The position numbers and the translations under genes were made by a program. The notes beneath the pieces are model-generated. The model made no database searches, was not told where the DNA came from, and worked only from the letters and a program-made list of their open reading frames with translations. Shown here one piece after another: positions 5,864 to 6,849 of a DNA stretch of 6,849 nucleotides; the stretch's first letter is position 1, and each line of letters begins with the position of its first letter. Origin of the DNA: Planctomycetia bacterium (GTDB lineage: Bacteria; Planctomycetota; PLA2; JAEUHO01); contig JAUXCH010000273.1 of the NCBI GenBank assembly GCA_030618975.1, forward strand, positions 1 to 6,849. Direction: 5' to 3'.

Positions 5864-5956
5864 GTGTGTTTTTCCGGTTCCTGCGCCCCTTCTTCGCTCT
5901 TCGCCGTAGGCGTACCGCCCTCCCTGCAGGCCCCCCGGACCCACCCGCTCGCGGGG

Positions 5957-5974
5957 ATGACAGGGCGATGACCG
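5957..5974 (-). promoter_or_regulatory. Pho-box-like direct repeat upstream of the porin gene
   Basis: On the minus strand the sequence reads CGGTCAT, four bases (CGCC), then CTGTCAT. Against the PhoB box pattern (two CTGTCAT heptamers with 4-bp spacers, period 11) this is 13 of 14 positions. TACAAA at 5985-5990, ten bases downstream in the porin direction, could serve as a -10 box, which fits PhoB-type activation. The box is inverted relative to most known Pho boxes, and the consensus comes from Proteobacteria, so the role is inference. Confidence 0.4.
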
Positions 5975-5983
5975 CCAAATACC

Positions 5984-5998
5984 TTACAAAGCACGTAA
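5984..5998. repeat. Small inverted repeat TTAC-N7-GTAA
   Basis: TTAC (5984-5987) and GTAA (5995-5998) form a dyad around seven bases in the AT-richest part of the spacer, just downstream of the Pho-box-like repeat. A five-base GC dyad (CGGAC-CC-GTCCG, 6000-6011) follows. They may mark an operator or the promoter region, but four-base arms carry little weight alone. Confidence 0.25.
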
Positions 5999-6042
5999 AC
6001 GGACCCGTCCGACCCCTTTCTGCTCTGGAGGAGGGGGGGTGC

Positions 6043-6146
6043 CTCACCGATCCTTCCCTCGTGCACGCAGTGCCTTTCGGGGTGCAGCGAATCAGCCCGG
6101 CGGGGTTGGCACTCACGATCGGGTGAGCCGGCAGGAGCCGCCGGGT
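6043..6146 (+). promoter_or_regulatory. Structured leader with alternative pairings before the porin gene
   Basis: GATCGGGTGAG (6117-6127) can pair either with the distant CTCACCGATC (6043-6052), ten pairs with one bulged G, or locally with CTCAC (6112-6116) as a 5-bp hairpin. A further stem, CCGGC (6128-6132) with GCCGG (6140-6144), comes just after. Mutually exclusive pairings in a leader are what an RNA regulator would need, but I could not match any known riboswitch class, and GC-rich DNA yields such pairings easily. Confidence 0.25.
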
Positions 6147-6162
6147 AGACATTGAGGGAGGC

Positions 6163-6167
6163 AAGGA
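6163..6167 (+). promoter_or_regulatory. Ribosome-binding site of the porin gene
   Basis: AAGGA lies 5 nt before ATG 6173 and is preceded by GGGAGG (6156-6161). It fixes the porin start together with the signal peptide that begins there, and indicates strong translation initiation. Confidence 0.7.
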
Positions 6168-6172
6168 AAACG

Positions 6173-6849
6173 ATGAATCGCATCGCATGGATGGCGGTGG
6201 TGGTCGGCCTGTTCGCGTTCGTCGCGGCGCCGGCACTCGCCGACGACTCAGCACCGACGGCCCGGGACGTCCAGGCCGCGGTGGACTCGTATCTCGCGTC
6301 GGCCTCGCAGGACGCGACCCTCGTCGGCGGCCCCGGAAGTGCGGGCTACGACCAGGGTTTCTGGATTCGCGGTGGGGACTTCCTCATGCGGATCAACCTG
6401 ACGTTGCAGGCGCGGTACGAATACTTCGACTACGCCACGAACGAAGAGGGCCGGTTGGGCGGAGTCCCCGGACTCCCCGACATCCCCGGGATCCCCGATG
6501 GGCCCGGCGACGGCATCCCGTGGCCCGGTGGCGATCTCTCCGGCTTCTCGATGCCGCGCGTGACGCTCAAGTTCTCGGGTGAGGCGCCCTGCAGCATCCG
6601 GTACTACACCGAACTCGAGTTCGGCGATCCGGGCTGGTTCGTGTGGACCCCGATCCACACCCTGGTGCAGGCGAGCCCCGGACCGTTCCTGAACCAGTTC
6701 TACAACTACGACATCTTCCGCGAGGGATGGATCGAGTGGGGCGCTGCCGACTCGTTCAACTTCCGCATGGGCAAGATCAAGACGCCGAACACGCGTCAGC
6801 TCATGGTGGCCCCCGAGCTCCAGCAGTTCATCGACATCTCGATGGCCTC
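6173..6849 (+). CDS. Outer-membrane porin, OprP/OprO (phosphate-selective porin) type, 3' end beyond window
   Basis: The frame is open from ATG 6173 to the window edge: 225 codons of a longer gene. Residues 1-23 are a signal peptide ending A-L-A. Residues 24-50 may form a short helix. From about 62 the pattern is of outer-membrane beta strands: GFWIRGGDFLMRINLTLQ-ARYEYF (62-85), SMPRVTLKFSG (126-136), SIRYYTELEF (141-150), and FNFRMGKIKTPNTRQL (195-210). The last resembles the porin signature in which a strand ending in G-K is followed by a turn and the constriction region. This layout matches the OprP/OprO family, trimeric 16-strand channels for anions; true selectivity cannot be judged from this half. 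Residues 98-122 are a Gly/Pro/Asp-rich loop with four [VLI]-P-[GD] triplets. The protein would sit in the outer membrane. The gene follows a response regulator across a 356-bp spacer containing possible regulator sites. Confidence 0.85.
   Translation, partial: MNRIAWMAVVVGLFAFVAAPALADDSAPTARDVQAAVDSYLASASQDATLVGGPGSAGYDQGFWIRGGDFLMRINLTLQARYEYFDYATNEEGRLGGVPGLPDIPGIPDGPGDGIPWPGGDLSGFSMPRVTLKFSGEAPCSIRYYTELEFGDPGWFVWTPIHTLVQASPGPFLNQFYNYDIFREGWIEWGAADSFNFRMGKIKTPNTRQLMVAPELQQFIDISMA
6464..6499 (+). repeat. 9-bp repeat encoding [VLI]-P-[GD] triplets in the porin
   Basis: Four successive codon triplets read VPG, LPD, IPG and IPD, encoded by similar 9-base units with CCC in the middle. They lie between predicted strands, so they probably form an extended loop. 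The diverged units suggest older duplication than the EDAP repeat in the ATPase gene. Confidence 0.6.

Larger units (their letters stand above)
5817..6172. other. 356-bp non-coding spacer between response regulator and porin genes
   Basis: I find no convincing gene here: short open frames lack coding-like third-position bias and good ribosome sites. The spacer is clearly less GC-rich than its surroundings in two patches (about 5847-5875 and 5975-6000). It holds a 10-bp-period direct repeat, an 11-bp-period direct repeat similar to a Pho box, a TTAC/GTAA dyad and a structured leader before the porin, all listed separately. No strong terminator for the regulator gene is visible; GAGCCCCC occurs twice right after its stop but does not form a stem with a U-run. 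Confidence 0.6.

Noticed and set aside
5817..5880. Factor-independent terminator after the response regulator
   Set aside because: A GGGGC/GCCCC pairing is possible only with a long loop inside the gene end, and the T-run at 5869-5873 is not next to any stable stem.
6106..6122. TTGGCAC as a sigma-54 -24 element before the porin
   Set aside because: The -24 part fits, but the -12 position reads CG where GC is required, so the promoter pattern is incomplete.
5968..6126. 52-codon open frame in the regulator-porin spacer beginning MTAKYLTK
   Set aside because: It has no good ribosome-binding site, poor third-position G/C bias compared with its neighbours, and overlaps the Pho-box-like repeat and leader structures. 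Low chance of being real.
6061..6146. Cyclic-di-GMP or other known riboswitch in the porin leader
   Set aside because: CACGCA at 6063-6068 and GGGTGAGCC looked suggestive, but the conserved core bases of the GEMM class are missing and no other class fits.

Overview
The window is a GC-rich bacterial chromosome segment (about 70% GC by eye, with strong G/C bias at third codon positions). It carries seven protein-coding genes and no recognisable RNA gene, mobile element or CRISPR array. The two end genes are cut by the window edges. Several traits point to a Gram-negative-type, high-GC environmental lineage: an exported helical-repeat protein, an exported transglutaminase-like protein, an OprP-type porin and a stand-alone DnaB-like ATPase. 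Planctomycetota is my best guess and a myxobacterial-type lineage is possible, but no marker gene here settles it.

Left part (1-4497): a secreted, helical-repeat (HEAT-like) protein gene runs leftward off the window from about 605. Divergently from it, three genes run rightward with gaps of only 28 and 35 nt and so probably form one transcription unit. They are an exported 661-aa protein with a complete Cys-His-Asp transglutaminase-like core, a 315-aa NADPH-type aldo/keto reductase with an intact catalytic tetrad, and a 273-aa DnaB-helicase-like P-loop ATPase. The ATPase lacks the usual DnaB N-terminal domain and instead has an EDAP tetrapeptide repeat. No pathway obviously joins the three products. 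A perfect 9-bp inverted repeat overlaps the ribosome-binding site of the first gene.

Middle (4334-5108): a leftward gene of unknown function, with a possible small beta-barrel N-terminus, converges on the ATPase gene. Its reading frame has no stop until 164 bp inside the ATPase gene. It diverges from the next gene across a 118-bp spacer that holds three GGATCC sites.

Right part (5109-6849): an OmpR/PhoB-type response regulator with no sensor kinase in view is followed by a 356-bp non-coding spacer and then the start of an outer-membrane porin gene of the OprP/OprO (phosphate-selective porin) type. The spacer has two direct-repeat pairs, at 10-bp and 11-bp periods. The 11-bp pair matches the Pho-box consensus at 13 of 14 positions but lies on the minus strand. 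This suggests, without proving, that the regulator controls the porin.
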